61,695 bases of DNA, from positions 1 through 61,695 of the forward strand of contig NZ_SHLX01000043.1 in the NCBI RefSeq assembly GCF_004764705.1, read 5' to 3'. The stretch is from Paenibacillus cymbidii (GTDB taxonomy: Bacteria > Bacillota > Bacilli > Paenibacillales > NBRC-103111). Under the pieces are notes generated by a model, which saw nothing but the letters and a program-made list of their open reading frames with translations, made no database searches and was not told the origin of the DNA. This document shows positions 35,379-43,207 of this stretch, one piece after another. The position numbers were made by a program, and so were the translations under genes. Position 1 is the first letter of the stretch. Every line of letters starts with the position of its first letter.

Positions 35379-35933
35379 TCACTTCTCAAGCAGTTCCAAG
35401 ACGAATTGCACGTAAGACGGATCGAACTGCGAACCCGCGTGCTGGAGCAACTGTTTCTTCGCTTCCGCGTCGGGCATCCCGGGCCGGTACGGGCGGTCCG
35501 ACACCATGCAGTCGTAGGCGTCGAGAATGGCGCAGATGCGTGCGTAGACGGGAATTTCCTTCTTTCTGAGCCCCATCGGGTAACCTTTGCCATCCCACCT
35601 TTCGTGATGAAATTCGATCGTTTCGATGATTTCCTCATCGATGCGGGGATAGTCCCGGATAATCATCGCCCCCAGCGTTGTGTGCTTTTTCATGATGTTC
35701 CATTCCGAGGCCGTCAGCGCAGACGATTTTTGCAAAATCTCATCCGGTACGTACAGTTTTCCGATGTCATGCAGCAAACATCCGTTGACCAGCTGGTACT
35801 TTTGCCGCTCGTCGTAATTCAGCCGAGAAGCGGCCTTGCCGGCAATCGCGGCAACGCGGAGGCTGTGCTCGTACGTGTCGGCATCCTTGCTCCGCAGCTG
35901 TTCCAGCTCCTTGATCATGAGCACACTTTGCAT
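35379..35933 (-). CDS. HD-GYP domain protein, possibly 5-prime truncated
   Basis: About 184 residues. HD-GYP signatures are YEHSLRVAAIAGKAA, CLLHDIGKLYVPDEIL, the HTTLGAMIIRDYP block, EFHHERWDGKGYPMGLRKKE (HHE..DGxGYP) and ILDAYDCMVSDRPYRPGM. These enzymes usually hydrolyse cyclic di-GMP. The metal ligands H, HD and HH are present. The N-terminal sensor usual in the family is missing. The open frame continues leftward through the recombinase site at 36,009-36,036, so the recombinase element may have cut off the original start. The ATG used has only a weak ribosome site. Confidence 0.8.
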   Translation of the reverse strand: MQSVLMIKELEQLRSKDADTYEHSLRVAAIAGKAASRLNYDERQKYQLVNGCLLHDIGKLYVPDEILQKSSALTASEWNIMKKHTTLGAMIIRDYPRIDEEIIETIEFHHERWDGKGYPMGLRKKEIPVYARICAILDAYDCMVSDRPYRPGMPDAEAKKQLLQHAGSQFDPSYVQFVLELLEK

Positions 35934-36008
35934 TCGCCACGTTTCACCGTCCTGAAGAAGATTGTGATGCCAGTGTCGGAAGAGGATGCGCTTACGCTTC
36001 CATTGGAA

Positions 36009-36036
36009 ATGTCGTACAATATCTGTTGTACGATAG
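36009..36036. repeat. Recombination-site-like palindrome, left copy
   Basis: Arm TCGTACAA (36012-36019), central hexamer TATCTG, arm TTGTACGA (36026-36033). Two arms around a 6-bp spacer is the layout of tyrosine-recombinase core sites such as dif. An almost identical copy in inverted orientation lies after the recombinase gene. It is 15 bp before the recombinase start codon, so binding there could also repress the gene. Confidence 0.65.
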
Positions 36037-36050
36037 AAGGGGGAATATTG

Positions 36051-37004
36051 GTGAGTCAGCATGAACTTGTTTCGATTCGATTGCCTGACCCTGCTTTACG
36101 CAACGAAGGTTATACCGATGAACAAATCGTCCAGATGTTTTTGTCGACGGGCATTCGCTCCAAATACACCCTCCGCAATTACAAGCGGGCCATCGATCTT
36201 TTCCGACGCTTCGTACCCGACAAATCGCTTTCTGAAGTAACCTGGAAAGAGATAGAGATTTTCAAGCTTGGCTTGATGAACGGCATGTTCAGCTTTCAGA
36301 AGAAACCGCTTGCGCCGGCTACGGTGGCGAGCTTTATTGCCCCGCTGCGATCGTTGTACAAGTGGGGAAGCGATCCGAATATTCGGTTGTTTCCGCTTAA
36401 CCCGACCTCGTGCGTACGAACCCCGCACATTCAGGTGACGAGCCGAAACCATTACTTGACCAAGCAGGAAGTCGGCCGGTTCCTCGAGCATTTGCGGCGG
36501 AGCAGCCCGCGCGATTATTTGATTGGCATGGTATTCGTGCTGCTTGGCTTGCGCGTTTCCGAGCTGACCGGCATCCGATGGGGCCATTTCAGCAAAGACA
36601 TTGCGGAATCGTCGGTGTGGCTTGCCGTTCATGACGGCAAGGGCGGCAAGAAGCGGAACGTCAAGGTGCCGGCCGAATTGTGGAAGAAGCTGGAGGAGTA
36701 TGGCAATGGAAAGCGAATGAGTCGTGCGGCGGAGCAGCGGCTGTTTCCGTTGTCGGTGCGCCAGGTGGAACGAATCATTCGCAGCGCCAGCGTACTGAGC
36801 GGCATCGACAAAAAACTGACCCCGCACTGGCTGCGTCACACGAGCGCTACGCTGGCTCTGTTGTTCGGCGCATCGCTGCAGCAGGTTCAGGAGAATTTGG
36901 GCCATTCGCATATCAATACGACCCAACGTTACTTGCATACGGTAGAGCAGTTGAAAAAGGCGGCGCCGGATTTCATCCATGACGGGTTAAAGGAGTTTAT
37001 GTGA
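36051..37004 (+). CDS. Tyrosine recombinase/integrase (XerC/D-like)
   Basis: A protein of 317 residues. The N-terminal SAM-like arm-binding domain has IRSKYTLRNYKRAIDLFRRF. The catalytic domain holds Arg in VLLGLRVSELTGIRW, Lys in VHDGKGGKKRNVKV, HWLRHTSATLALLFGASLQQ (HxxR), GHSHINTTQRYLHT (His and the nucleophile Tyr). All catalytic residues are present, so it should be active. GTG start after AGAAGGGGGAATATTG. The gene is bordered on both sides by inverted copies of a 25-bp palindrome, its probable target. Confidence 0.93.
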   Translation: MSQHELVSIRLPDPALRNEGYTDEQIVQMFLSTGIRSKYTLRNYKRAIDLFRRFVPDKSLSEVTWKEIEIFKLGLMNGMFSFQKKPLAPATVASFIAPLRSLYKWGSDPNIRLFPLNPTSCVRTPHIQVTSRNHYLTKQEVGRFLEHLRRSSPRDYLIGMVFVLLGLRVSELTGIRWGHFSKDIAESSVWLAVHDGKGGKKRNVKVPAELWKKLEEYGNGKRMSRAAEQRLFPLSVRQVERIIRSASVLSGIDKKLTPHWLRHTSATLALLFGASLQQVQENLGHSHINTTQRYLHTVEQLKKAAPDFIHDGLKEFM

Positions 37005-37093
37005 GCAGATAAAATCGTTGCTTTCATAGGGCTAGTGGACTATACTTAACAGGTAATATCTCGACAAAATATGCAGTTTTTATTAGATGTTTG

Positions 37094-37118
37094 TCGAACA
37101 ACAGATATTGTACGACAT
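37094..37118. repeat. Recombination-site-like palindrome, right inverted copy
   Basis: Arm TCGAACAA, central CAGATA, arm TTGTACGA followed by CAT. Read on the other strand it equals the left copy at 24 of 25 positions, including the asymmetric centre. The two sites are thus in inverted orientation about 1.1 kb apart and enclose only the recombinase gene. Confidence 0.65.
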
Positions 37119-37269
37119 GTTTCGCATTTTACTCGCCTGGTTGAAACACAAAAAGGATTCCCTACCTTGGCGTCAATGTGCAAGAATCAGCCTGCGACAT
37201 CCAAAGATACAGCATCCCCTTGTGCAGAAGTCTAACAACATCCCCCGGCAAAATCAAGAGTGAAAACAG

Positions 37270-37488
37270 GATCGGAGAAGCAAGCTCCGATTTTTTGCGC
37301 TGCGGGCGGGTTTCGGCGCGGCACAGGAACGCACAAAAAGGCCTCCCGGGAAGGGAGGCCTCTTGTATAAAATTGCTGTGAATACGTAAGCGAAACCGGC
37401 TCCCGCTGCGCGCGGGGGATGGGATTCCGATCGCTTCTTGTTTTCCGGATTCTTTGAACAATCAGACCAAGGGGGAATCCGGAAAACA
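37270..37488. other. Gene-free stretch with three strong hairpins
   Basis: Between the recombinase and the FAD gene there is no convincing ORF. There are hairpins at 37270-37296 (ATCGGAG/CTCCGAT plus TTTTTT, a good plus-strand terminator), 37334-37365 (AGGCCTCCC/GGGAGGCCT) and 37439-37488 (TGTTTTCCGGATTC / GAATCCGGAAAACA). A small RNA ending at the first hairpin is possible but not shown. Confidence 0.5.
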
Positions 37489-37655
37489 AAGGCGAACGCT
37501 GCCGCTTCTCCATCCCAACCCCCGCTCTCCGCTCCCGCCCCTTCGCTCCTGTTTGAATCATCGCCAAGCAGACAGTTGCACAAAAATCGCGGCATTCTCC
37601 CCTCCGGCAACTAACAAATTCGCTTTTTGTGCCGCTCCGATGAGGCCTCTGGTGA

Positions 37656-37845
37656 AATAGGCCAGGTTTTATGGCCTATTTTACCAAAAACGGTCTGCCG
37701 CTCCAAAATAGCCAGTGAAAACACTGGCTATTCCAGCTATACAGCTGTCAAATGGCGTTTTTCTCACGAATAGCCAGTGAAAACGCTGGCTATTTTCGGG
37801 CTGTTGGCCATTTTGGGCCAAATAGCCAGTAAAACATGGCTTATT
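37656..37845. repeat. Four-hairpin composite repeat, copy D
   Basis: Units start at 37656, 37707, 37769 and 37821 (spacing 51, 62, 52). Outer units have shorter arms (AATAGGCC/GGCCTATT; AATAGCCA/TGGCTTATT); inner units are AATAGCCAGTG with GAAAAC loops. The copy lies downstream of the minus-strand FAD oxidoreductase gene. Confidence 0.88.
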
Positions 37846-37928
37846 TGGACTGCCCGCGAATTCCCGCTGTGGCTGGCCTAGTCCAGCCCGGCCCGATCGC
37901 ATTGCCGCAACTCTCTCGTTTGCGTCAA

Positions 37929-39260
37929 TCACCCTTCGCGGAGTCGCTCCAGCTGCTGCCGCACCAGTTCCCACGGCACGTCCTGCGGCAGCGCGCCGCT
38001 TTTGGCCGAGAGCGCCGCCGTCACGCCCGCGGCTTCGCCCATTGCCACCGCGTTGCCGGTGACCCGGTAGCTCGCGTGGGCGAAGAAGTCGCCGCTGATA
38101 CAGCGGCCGGCGAGCAGCAGCCCGTCCGCATCCGCAGCGATCAGCGCGCGCAGCGGGATGTCGTACGGCTGGCTGCGGACGCCGTCGTCGCCGTATGCCT
38201 GCCCGCGAGCCGGGTTCGTGGCGTGGATGTCGGTCCAGAACGTGACGCGGGCGACGGCGTCCGGGTGCCGTGCTCCCGTCGCGACGTCGTTCACGTCGAC
38301 GCGGTAACGGCCGCGGATGCGCCGCCCTTCGCGCACGCCGATCTGTCCCGCCGTGGCGACCAGCGCCAAACCGGCCCAGATGCCGCCCGCGGCGCGCAGC
38401 GCGTCGACCATGGCGTGCACTTCGGCCCGGGCGCGCAGCGTCGCCTTCGTGATCGCGGCGGCGTCGGTGGCCGGGACGCCGTACTCGTGGTTGGCCATCA
38501 GCGCAAACAAGCCTTCGCGGATATGGATCAAGCTCGGGGCCGCGTACGAAGGGCGGACGCCGACCCGCGCCAGCTCCGCGAGCAGCAGCTTGCGCCCGTC
38601 TTCGGCGATGCCGTTGTTCATGCAGAAGCGACCGGCGGCATCGAAGGTAATGCCCGCGAGCAGCGCCATGAGGCTCATCGGCTGCGTTTCGCCGTTGTCC
38701 GGGCGGCCGCTCTCGAACGCGCAGCCCGCTTGCGCCGCCAGGTCGCCATCACCGGTCGCGTCGACGAACGCCGCCGCCGAATAAGCCTGGCGGCCGGACT
38801 TCGACTCGACGAGCACGTGCGTCAGCCGGCCGCTTTCGTCCTTCAGCGCGCCGCAGACGCGGGCGTGCAGCAGGATGTCGACGCCGGCTTCGAGGCACAT
38901 CGCCTCAAGCAGCCGCTTCATCCGCTCGGGATCGTACGCGAAGCTGTCCGCACCGCCCGCGCCGTCCCGACTGACGCGCTGCCGCTCCATGCGAAGCGTC
39001 AGCTCCCGCATCAGTCCCGGCTTGTTCCCCGCGTCGATGATCCAGCTGAGCGCGCCCGCGGTCCAGACGCCGCCCAGGCAGCCGTGCAGCTCGATCAGCA
39101 GCACGCGTGCGCCCGCACGCGCCGCGGCCAGCGCAGCCGCCACGCCGGCCGGTCCGCCGCCGCAGACAATCGCGTCATAGCTCCCCGCCAGCGGCAGCCG
39201 CTTCGCCTGCTCCATGACGCTCTCCGCCGTCGTCTCCGCTTTTCCATCCATTTCGCTCAC
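37929..39260 (-). CDS. FAD-dependent oxidoreductase
   Basis: A protein of 443 residues. The dinucleotide-binding motif is YDAIVCGGGPAGVAAALAAA, followed by ELHGCLGGVWTAG. A second FAD contact is FVDATGDGDLAAQAG and the C-terminal one is GLLLAGRCISGDFFAHASYR. This is the FAD_oxidored group (PF12831-like), often linked with sugar importers in Paenibacillaceae; the substrate is unknown. The start is GTG after GGGAAGGAACAAG. It follows the solute-binding protein gene by 54 bp and is the last gene of the second AraC-linked cluster. Confidence 0.85.
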   Translation of the reverse strand: MSEMDGKAETTAESVMEQAKRLPLAGSYDAIVCGGGPAGVAAALAAARAGARVLLIELHGCLGGVWTAGALSWIIDAGNKPGLMRELTLRMERQRVSRDGAGGADSFAYDPERMKRLLEAMCLEAGVDILLHARVCGALKDESGRLTHVLVESKSGRQAYSAAAFVDATGDGDLAAQAGCAFESGRPDNGETQPMSLMALLAGITFDAAGRFCMNNGIAEDGRKLLLAELARVGVRPSYAAPSLIHIREGLFALMANHEYGVPATDAAAITKATLRARAEVHAMVDALRAAGGIWAGLALVATAGQIGVREGRRIRGRYRVDVNDVATGARHPDAVARVTFWTDIHATNPARGQAYGDDGVRSQPYDIPLRALIAADADGLLLAGRCISGDFFAHASYRVTGNAVAMGEAAGVTAALSAKSGALPQDVPWELVRQQLERLREG

Positions 39261-39314
39261 CTTGTTCCTTCCCGCCTTTCCGCAAACGCTCCGCTTCTTT
39301 AATTAAGCGCCGCG

Positions 39315-40970
39315 TCATTTTTTCGTTTTGCTCCAGACGTCGTAGGCGTCCTGGTGGATTTTCATGTATTCGTCAACGCCCATTTTCTTCAGCGTCTCCA
39401 CGTATTTGCCCCAGTTGTCGAGCGGCTCGGAACCGGTGATGAACTTGCCTTCCATCTGCTCGATATACGGCTTCATGTCCGCTTCCAGCGCGCTGATCCG
39501 GTTCTGCTGGGCTTCATTGAAATAGACGAGCGGGTACACCGGCTTCCATACCTTGACGATTTTGTCGTCGACTTCCTTGTCCACCTGGCCGATCTGGCCG
39601 GTGTTGGCCCGCTTCGCGAGAAAATCCTGCTTGCGGATCGTCGGCACCGCCGTACCGGCATCCGGCGTCACTTTGCCGCCGCGGTATTCCTCCGGCTGCA
39701 TGCCGTTTGGCGTCAGCCGCTCCCACTGCGTTTTGCCGGCGTCGAGCCATTTCCAGCCTTCGTTCTCTTTGCCGAACACGGCCAGCACCGACCCTTCGTC
39801 GGAATAAAAATAATCGATCCAGCGCATGGTCGCTTCGGGCGCCTTGTTTTTGCCGGTGATCGAAAACAGGCCGCGGGTTACGCTCGACATTTGCGGGTAC
39901 ATCGCCGTTTGGTTCGCCGGACTGGTGAGCGGAGCGATCATCGTATAATCGTCGTTCCGGTCGGTGCCGACGGCGGTGAACGCGCCGCCGCTTGCCGATA
40001 CGACGCCGAGCACGCCGGAGTTGCCTTTGGCGTTCAGCTGCTGCGACGATTGGGCGAACGTTTCGTTGTCGAGCAGTCCTTCCTTGTACAATTTGTTCAA
40101 ATAAACAAGCATCTCTTTATACCCCGGCTGGGTCGGGTAAAAATTCAATTTGGTGCCGATCAGGCTGATATAGCCGCTGCCGCCGTTCAATTCGCCAAAG
40201 GCGGCGAGGAACATCGGCCGAAGATCGCCGATCTTGATCGAAGTGAGCGGGATTTCGTCCGCCTTGCCGTTGCCGTTCGGGTCTTTGGTTTTAAACGCTT
40301 TCAACGCCTCGTACAGCTCGTCGGTCGTTTTCGGCGGCTGCAGGCCGAGCTTGTCGAGCCACTTCTTGTTGATCCACAGCTTCGTCGGCGCGAGGTCGCG
40401 CGTGACGTTATTGATGCGCGGCAGCGAATAGATGTGGCCGTCCGGCAGCGTAACGGCGCTGCGCACCTCCGGATACTGCTGCAAAATTTGCCGCAAATTC
40501 GGCGCGTACTTGTCGATGAGCCCTTCCAGCGGGATCAGGATATGCTGCTGCTGGCCGTACACGACTTCGTCGTTCGCCGTCAGCGGGCCGCTGAAGAACA
40601 CGTCCGGCACTTCGCCGCTGGCGAAAGCGAGGTTCTTTTTGGTCTGGTACGATTCCGACGCCGGCGTGTCGAACGTAAATTTGATGCCCGTCCGCTTTTC
40701 CATCTCGGTGAACAGATCCATCTGCTCCCAAGGGCCGTGAATGGGCGCCTTGGGCCCCATCATCTTGAGCGTCAGCGGCTCCTTGACGATCGGATAGCCG
40801 CTTGTATTCAAATTGGCCGGAGCCTGCTGCTCCTTGCCGGTTTCTTTGCCCGTGTCTTTGGCTCCGTCCGACGAACCGCCGCCGCCGTTGCCCGAGCATC
40901 CCGCCACCGCGACTGCCGCCGCCACCGCCGTCAACGTCCATAGGCCCCGTTGTGTCGCTTTCTTTTTCAT
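39315..40970 (-). CDS. Extracellular solute-binding lipoprotein, LplA-like
   Basis: A protein of 551 residues. Signal with lipobox AVAVAGCSGNGG (lipidated Cys25), then a Gly/Ser/Lys tether. The mature protein has SGYPIVKEPLTLKMMGPKAP, KRTGIKFTFDTPA, IDKYAPNLRQILQQYPEVRS and LYKEGLLDNETFAQSS, as in family 1 sugar-binding proteins. It delivers the substrate to the LplB/LplC pair encoded upstream. A perfect Shine-Dalgarno-like block about 100 bp upstream may stabilise its mRNA. Confidence 0.9.
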   Translation of the reverse strand: MKKKATQRGLWTLTAVAAAVAVAGCSGNGGGGSSDGAKDTGKETGKEQQAPANLNTSGYPIVKEPLTLKMMGPKAPIHGPWEQMDLFTEMEKRTGIKFTFDTPASESYQTKKNLAFASGEVPDVFFSGPLTANDEVVYGQQQHILIPLEGLIDKYAPNLRQILQQYPEVRSAVTLPDGHIYSLPRINNVTRDLAPTKLWINKKWLDKLGLQPPKTTDELYEALKAFKTKDPNGNGKADEIPLTSIKIGDLRPMFLAAFGELNGGSGYISLIGTKLNFYPTQPGYKEMLVYLNKLYKEGLLDNETFAQSSQQLNAKGNSGVLGVVSASGGAFTAVGTDRNDDYTMIAPLTSPANQTAMYPQMSSVTRGLFSITGKNKAPEATMRWIDYFYSDEGSVLAVFGKENEGWKWLDAGKTQWERLTPNGMQPEEYRGGKVTPDAGTAVPTIRKQDFLAKRANTGQIGQVDKEVDDKIVKVWKPVYPLVYFNEAQQNRISALEADMKPYIEQMEGKFITGSEPLDNWGKYVETLKKMGVDEYMKIHQDAYDVWSKTKK

Positions 40971-41056
40971 TGTATCCCCGACTTTCGCTTATAGTGTACT
41001 GCCGCTACCGCTAGCATAGCCCCTTTTGCCCAGCCGATCGTTCCGGTTCTTGCCCT

Positions 41057-41084
41057 CTATGTTGCCATGGCCAACACCTCCTTT
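41057..41084 (-). promoter_or_regulatory. STAB-SD-like element with a three-codon ORF
   Basis: On the minus strand TTGAAAGGAGGTG is a perfect match to the 16S anti-Shine-Dalgarno. It is followed 5 bp later by ATG GCA ACA TAG, so no protein is made. Such a non-translating site in the 5-prime region is the hallmark of STAB-SD elements (GAAAGGAGG), which stall ribosomes and block 5-prime exonuclease. It lies between permease and binding-protein genes. Confidence 0.5.
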
Positions 41085-41122
41085 CAAGCCTGCGCCCGTC
41101 CCCGCCTCCGCCTGCCGCAGCG

Positions 41123-42010
41123 TCACCCTTTGAGCGAACCGATCAGCACGCCTTTGACGAACAGGCGCTGGACGAACGGGTACACGACCAGCAGCGGCAG
41201 CGCCGACACGATCATCACCGCGTATTTGACGATGTCGGCAATGCGCGCTTGTTCGGCCATCGCTTCCATGTCCGAGCCGTCCATCATCATTGCGCTCATT
41301 TCGTTCATGACGAGAATTTCGCGCAGGATGAGCTGCAGCGGGAACAGATGGCGGTCCGACAAATAAATCATCGCGGTAAAATATTGGTTCCAGTGGCCAA
41401 CCCCGTAGAACAGTGCCATGACGGCAACGATCGGCAGCGACAGCGGCAGCGCGATCGATACGAAGCGGCGGAAGTTGGAGCAGCCGTCGATTTCGGCCGC
41501 TTCCTCCAGCTCGCGGGGCACCGCGCTGTGAAAAAACGTGCGCGTCACGATGATATTCCACACCGAAGCCGCATTGATCAGCAGCAGGATCCAGAAGGAA
41601 TCGACAAGCCCGAGCTGTTTGACCAGCAAATAGGTAGGGATGAGCCCGCCGTTAAAAAACATCGTAAACAGCAGCAGCCCCATGACGAAATGACGGCCGG
41701 CCATGTCGCGGCGTGCCAGCGCGTAGGCGCAGGGCAGCGTGATGAGCAGGTTGATCAGCGTTCCGGCGGCGGTGTACACGAACGTGTTGCGGTAGCCGAT
41801 CCAAATGTCGCGGTTGTCGAACACGCGCCAGAAGCCTTCGAACGTAATCCCGCGCGGGAAGAGCCACATGGCGCCGGAATTGACGGCAACCGGGTCGCTG
41901 ATGGAGGCGCTTACGACATAAAGCAGCGGATACAGCACGATGCACAACAGCGCCAGCAGGAACAGACGGTTGGCCCATTCGAACGTTTTGTCCAGAAAAG
42001 TTGGTGTCAT
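41123..42010 (-). CDS. Carbohydrate ABC transporter permease, LplC-like
   Basis: A protein of 295 residues with six helices, starting RLFLLALLCIVLYPLLYVVS. The EAA loop is ELEEAAEIDGCSNFRRFVSI followed by ALPLSLP. The C-terminus QRLFVKGVLIGSLKG is characteristic of this subfamily. It pairs with the LplB-like permease encoded 22 bp upstream. Start after GAAAGGACCCCACAACC. Confidence 0.92.
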   Translation of the reverse strand: MTPTFLDKTFEWANRLFLLALLCIVLYPLLYVVSASISDPVAVNSGAMWLFPRGITFEGFWRVFDNRDIWIGYRNTFVYTAAGTLINLLITLPCAYALARRDMAGRHFVMGLLLFTMFFNGGLIPTYLLVKQLGLVDSFWILLLINAASVWNIIVTRTFFHSAVPRELEEAAEIDGCSNFRRFVSIALPLSLPIVAVMALFYGVGHWNQYFTAMIYLSDRHLFPLQLILREILVMNEMSAMMMDGSDMEAMAEQARIADIVKYAVMIVSALPLLVVYPFVQRLFVKGVLIGSLKG

Positions 42011-42032
42011 GGTTGTGGGGTCCTTTCTTCGA

Positions 42033-42938
42033 TTACCATAAGCTGGCCTGGTTCAGCCGGCGCGCCACCTGGTTGGCGGTCACCAGAATGACCAGGTTGA
42101 TCGCGGAATTGAACAGCCCGACGGCGGCCGAAAAGCTGTAGCGGCCCTGCAGCAGCCCGTTGCGGTAAACGTAGGTTTGGATGACGTCCGACGCTTCCAT
42201 GTTGAGCGGGTTTTGCAGCAGCAGTATTTTTTCGAAGCCGAGCGCCATGAAGCTGCCCATATTGAGGATGAACAAAATGACGATCGTCGGCATGATGCCG
42301 GGCAGGTTGATATGCCAGATGCGCTGCAGCCGGTTCGCTCCGTCCATGGTCGCCGCCTCGTGCAGATCGGGGTTGACGCCGGCCAGCGCGGCGAGGTAAA
42401 TGATGGCGCCCCAGCCCATGCTTTGCCATTCGCCGGAGAACACGTACACCGTCTTGAACCAGCCCGGCTCGCTCAAAAATCCGATCGGTCCGAAGCCGAC
42501 CCAGCCGAGCAGCTTGTTGACGATGCCGGCGCTGGGGCTGAGGAAGGCCAGAATCATGCCCGACATGACGACGACCGAAATAAAATGGGGCGCATACGTC
42601 ACCGTCTGCACCAGCTGCTTGAACAGGCCGTTCTTTAGCTCGTTCAGCGACAGCGCGACGATGATCGGCACCGGGAACAGCAGCAGTTGGTAGGCGCTGA
42701 TCAGCACGGTGTTGCGGATCAGGATCCAGAAATAGTAGGAGTGGAAAAACGTTTCGAAGTGGTCGAAGCCGACCCACTTGCTGCCCCAGATCCCCTGCGT
42801 GGCGACGAAGTTTTTGAATGCGATCTGCACGCCGTACAGGGGCAAATAATGAAAGACGACAAAATAAAGCACTGCCGGCAGCACGAATGCGTAAAGCTGC
42901 CAATTGCGGATAACCGCTTTCATTCCGAAAGATCCCAT
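42033..42938 (-). CDS. Carbohydrate ABC transporter permease, LplB-like
   Basis: A protein of 301 residues. Signature helix FVLPAVLYFVVFHYLPLYGV; EAA loop VNPDLHEAATMDGANRLQRI then WHINLPG; end NQVARRLNQASLW. First gene of the importer operon, downstream of the divergently unrelated AraC gene that lies on the same strand. The start MGSFGMKAVIRN follows GAAGGAAGGGAACAG; an ATG 24 codons earlier lacks a ribosome site. Confidence 0.92.
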   Translation of the reverse strand: MGSFGMKAVIRNWQLYAFVLPAVLYFVVFHYLPLYGVQIAFKNFVATQGIWGSKWVGFDHFETFFHSYYFWILIRNTVLISAYQLLLFPVPIIVALSLNELKNGLFKQLVQTVTYAPHFISVVVMSGMILAFLSPSAGIVNKLLGWVGFGPIGFLSEPGWFKTVYVFSGEWQSMGWGAIIYLAALAGVNPDLHEAATMDGANRLQRIWHINLPGIMPTIVILFILNMGSFMALGFEKILLLQNPLNMEASDVIQTYVYRNGLLQGRYSFSAAVGLFNSAINLVILVTANQVARRLNQASLW

Positions 42939-43130
42939 CTGTTCCCTTCCTTCGCTGCGTTTGAGCCTACTGTACGCCGGGTTTCGAGCGGCTGTAAATT
43001 TGTCGTTCATTCGGCGATGTGCGGCAGGCTACATCGGCTTCCGGCGCGGGCCGAGCGGCGCGATATGCGGCGGTTGCGGCGATATGCGGGAGGTTACATG
43101 CGGGGCGGCGGCCATTCGGCGCCCAGCCGC

Positions 43131-43167
43131 AAAAAGCCCGCCGCGCTTCATTTCGAAGCGGGCGGGC
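43131..43167 (-). terminator. Rho-independent terminator of the AraC gene
   Basis: On the minus strand GCCCGCCCGCTT pairs with AAGCGCGGCGGGC and is followed by TTTTT. It separates the regulator from the importer operon, which must have its own promoter in 42,939-43,130 (none identified). Confidence 0.85.
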
Positions 43168-43207
43168 GAGAGGAGGGGCGCTGTGTCTTGTGCTGTACGG
43201 GGAGCGG

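Noticed and set aside
35933..36062. Upstream ATG at 36,062 as start of the HD-GYP gene
   Set aside because: It would lie inside the recombinase coding region and translate the palindromic site; no ribosome site precedes it.
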